Positions 24,461-25,155 of a stretch of DNA of 25,155 nt are shown here, piece by piece; within the stretch, counting starts at the first letter, position 1, and each line of letters opens with the position of its first letter. The notes below the pieces were generated by a model. It did not search any database. It had not been told where the DNA came from and saw only the letters and a program-made list of their open reading frames with translations. Source of the stretch: Fimenecus sp045613585 (lineage in GTDB: Bacteria; Bacillota; Clostridia; Oscillospirales; Acutalibacteraceae); contig JAZLBG010000018.1 of the NCBI GenBank assembly GCA_045613585.1, forward strand, positions 1-25,155, written 5' to 3'. The position numbers and the translations under genes were made by a program.

Positions 24461-25155
24461 TTATTTATTCTTAAGACGCTCACTTGCAAGGTAAGCAGCG
24501 CCAAGCATACCCGCCTTGTTACGAAGTTGAGCTTTTACAATTTTCACATGCTTGTAGTTAGGCTCTAACTGTGCCTGAACTTTTTCGTTAATGTCTTTAA
24601 TAAGCATATCTTCTGACATAATGCCACCGCCAAGCACAATAAGACTTGGGTTAAAAATATAGCAAAGGTTACGAAGACCTAATGCGATTTCGTCTTCCCA
24701 GTTATCGATTTCTTCTTTGATAATTGGATTCTGAAGATTTTCAGGCTCGAAAATCTGTCTACCATTCATAGGTTTGCCCATACGCTCAGAAACTGATGTT
24801 GTGAATACACGACAAGCAGCGTAAGCCTCGTAGCAACCTATTCTTCCGCAAGTACAAGGTCTACCATCTTTATGAGTTGCCATGTGACCAAACTCACCGC
24901 CCGCATATTTTGAGCCACGGTAAACATCACCATTGATATAGATACAACCGCCTACGCCTGTGCCATAAGTAAGGCAAAGAAAATCACTTTCACCTTTTGC
25001 TGCACCGAAATGAGCTTCACCAATAGCTGCGCAGTTAACGTCATTATCAACTGCAACAGGTACATTGAACTCTTTTTCAAATGTACCGCGAAGGTCTGAA
25101 TGGTTATAGTTTGGAATATTACCAACACCATCATGGATAACTCCGTTTGCAAAGT
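24461..25155 (-). CDS. ROK-family sugar kinase, C-terminal part (runs off the window)
   Basis: The minus-strand frame is open from the window edge to the TAA at 24461, giving about 230 residues of a protein whose N-terminus lies beyond 25155. It shows VAVDNDVNCAAIGEAHFG (catalytic aspartate in the NDVN context), LTYGTGVGGCIYING (phosphate binding), GGEFGHM and the zinc motif CTCGRIGCYEAYA, all ROK signatures. A shorter frame starting at 24883 is only the tail of this gene. ROK kinases phosphorylate glucose, N-acetylglucosamine, N-acetylmannosamine or similar sugars with ATP. No DNA-binding domain can be judged. Its 2-bp gap to the Asp-box gene suggests it phosphorylates a sugar released by that protein. 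Confidence 0.9.
   Translation of the reverse strand, partial: FANGVIHDGVGNIPNYNHSDLRGTFEKEFNVPVAVDNDVNCAAIGEAHFGAAKGESDFLCLTYGTGVGGCIYINGDVYRGSKYAGGEFGHMATHKDGRPCTCGRIGCYEAYAACRVFTTSVSERMGKPMNGRQIFEPENLQNPIIKEEIDNWEDEIALGLRNLCYIFNPSLIVLGGGIMSEDMLIKDINEKVQAQLEPNYKHVKIVKAQLRNKAGMLGAAYLASERLKNK

Noticed and set aside
24952..25152. Minus-strand 66-residue frame at the window end
   Set aside because: Out of frame with the ROK kinase, whose own frame over these bases carries the NDVN and GTGVGG motifs.
1..25155. Search for tRNA, rRNA and transposase genes
   Set aside because: No cloverleaf-like stretch, rRNA segment or transposase motif was noticed in the gaps, which are short apart from 3964-4351; this was by eye and a covariance search would settle it.

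Overview
The window reads as a low-GC, endospore-forming Clostridia chromosome, plausibly a gut Oscillospirales/Ruminococcaceae-type bacterium. The evidence is spoIIE, a complete gerA-gerB-gerC germinant-receptor operon, AT-rich codon use, GGTGA/AGGAG ribosome binding sites, and a secreted protein with WYYV/TGL wall-binding-type repeats common in that group. No rRNA, tRNA, CRISPR array or transposase gene was seen. The taxon is inferred from gene content only.

Layout. 1-274: an intergenic repeat copy and the spoIIE leader. 275-2587: spoIIE. 2588-4351: a secreted repeat protein behind a consensus sigma-A promoter, its terminator, a hairpin-rich intergenic repeat, and a terminator facing the other way. 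4352-9251 (minus): a three-gene carbohydrate operon (phosphoglucomutase, a small Nfu-type Fe-S scaffold protein, a GH38 alpha-mannosidase) with a well-formed promoter. 9384-11603 (plus): a membrane c-di-GMP phosphodiesterase with a degenerate GGDEF domain. 11597-15325 (minus): gerA-gerB-gerC. 15405-16455 (plus): a DUF421 (YetF-type) membrane protein and a DUF4363 protein, divergent from the ger operon across a short region with two inverted repeats. 16466-18310 (minus): a GT-C-like membrane glycosyltransferase. 18483-23118 (plus): a four-gene operon with two B12-binding-type radical SAM proteins, a polyprenyl-phosphate-type GT2 and a sugar nucleotidyltransferase. 23175-25155 (minus): an Asp-box beta-propeller protein and the 3' part of a ROK sugar kinase gene that runs off the window.

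How the genes fit together. SpoIIE acts in forespore sigma-F activation, and the Ger proteins and perhaps DUF421/DUF4363 act in the spore membrane. The phosphoglucomutase/mannosidase operon and the ROK/Asp-box pair look like intracellular glycan breakdown and sugar-phosphate supply; none of these proteins shows a signal peptide. The most interesting block is 16466-23118. Divergent strong promoters drive a GT-C protein one way and rSAM-rSAM-GT2-nucleotidyltransferase the other. The parts suggest a pathway in which a nucleotide-activated group is loaded on a lipid carrier, transferred by the GT-C enzyme, and a lipid or glycan is altered by radical chemistry. The product is unknown and the pathway is inference.
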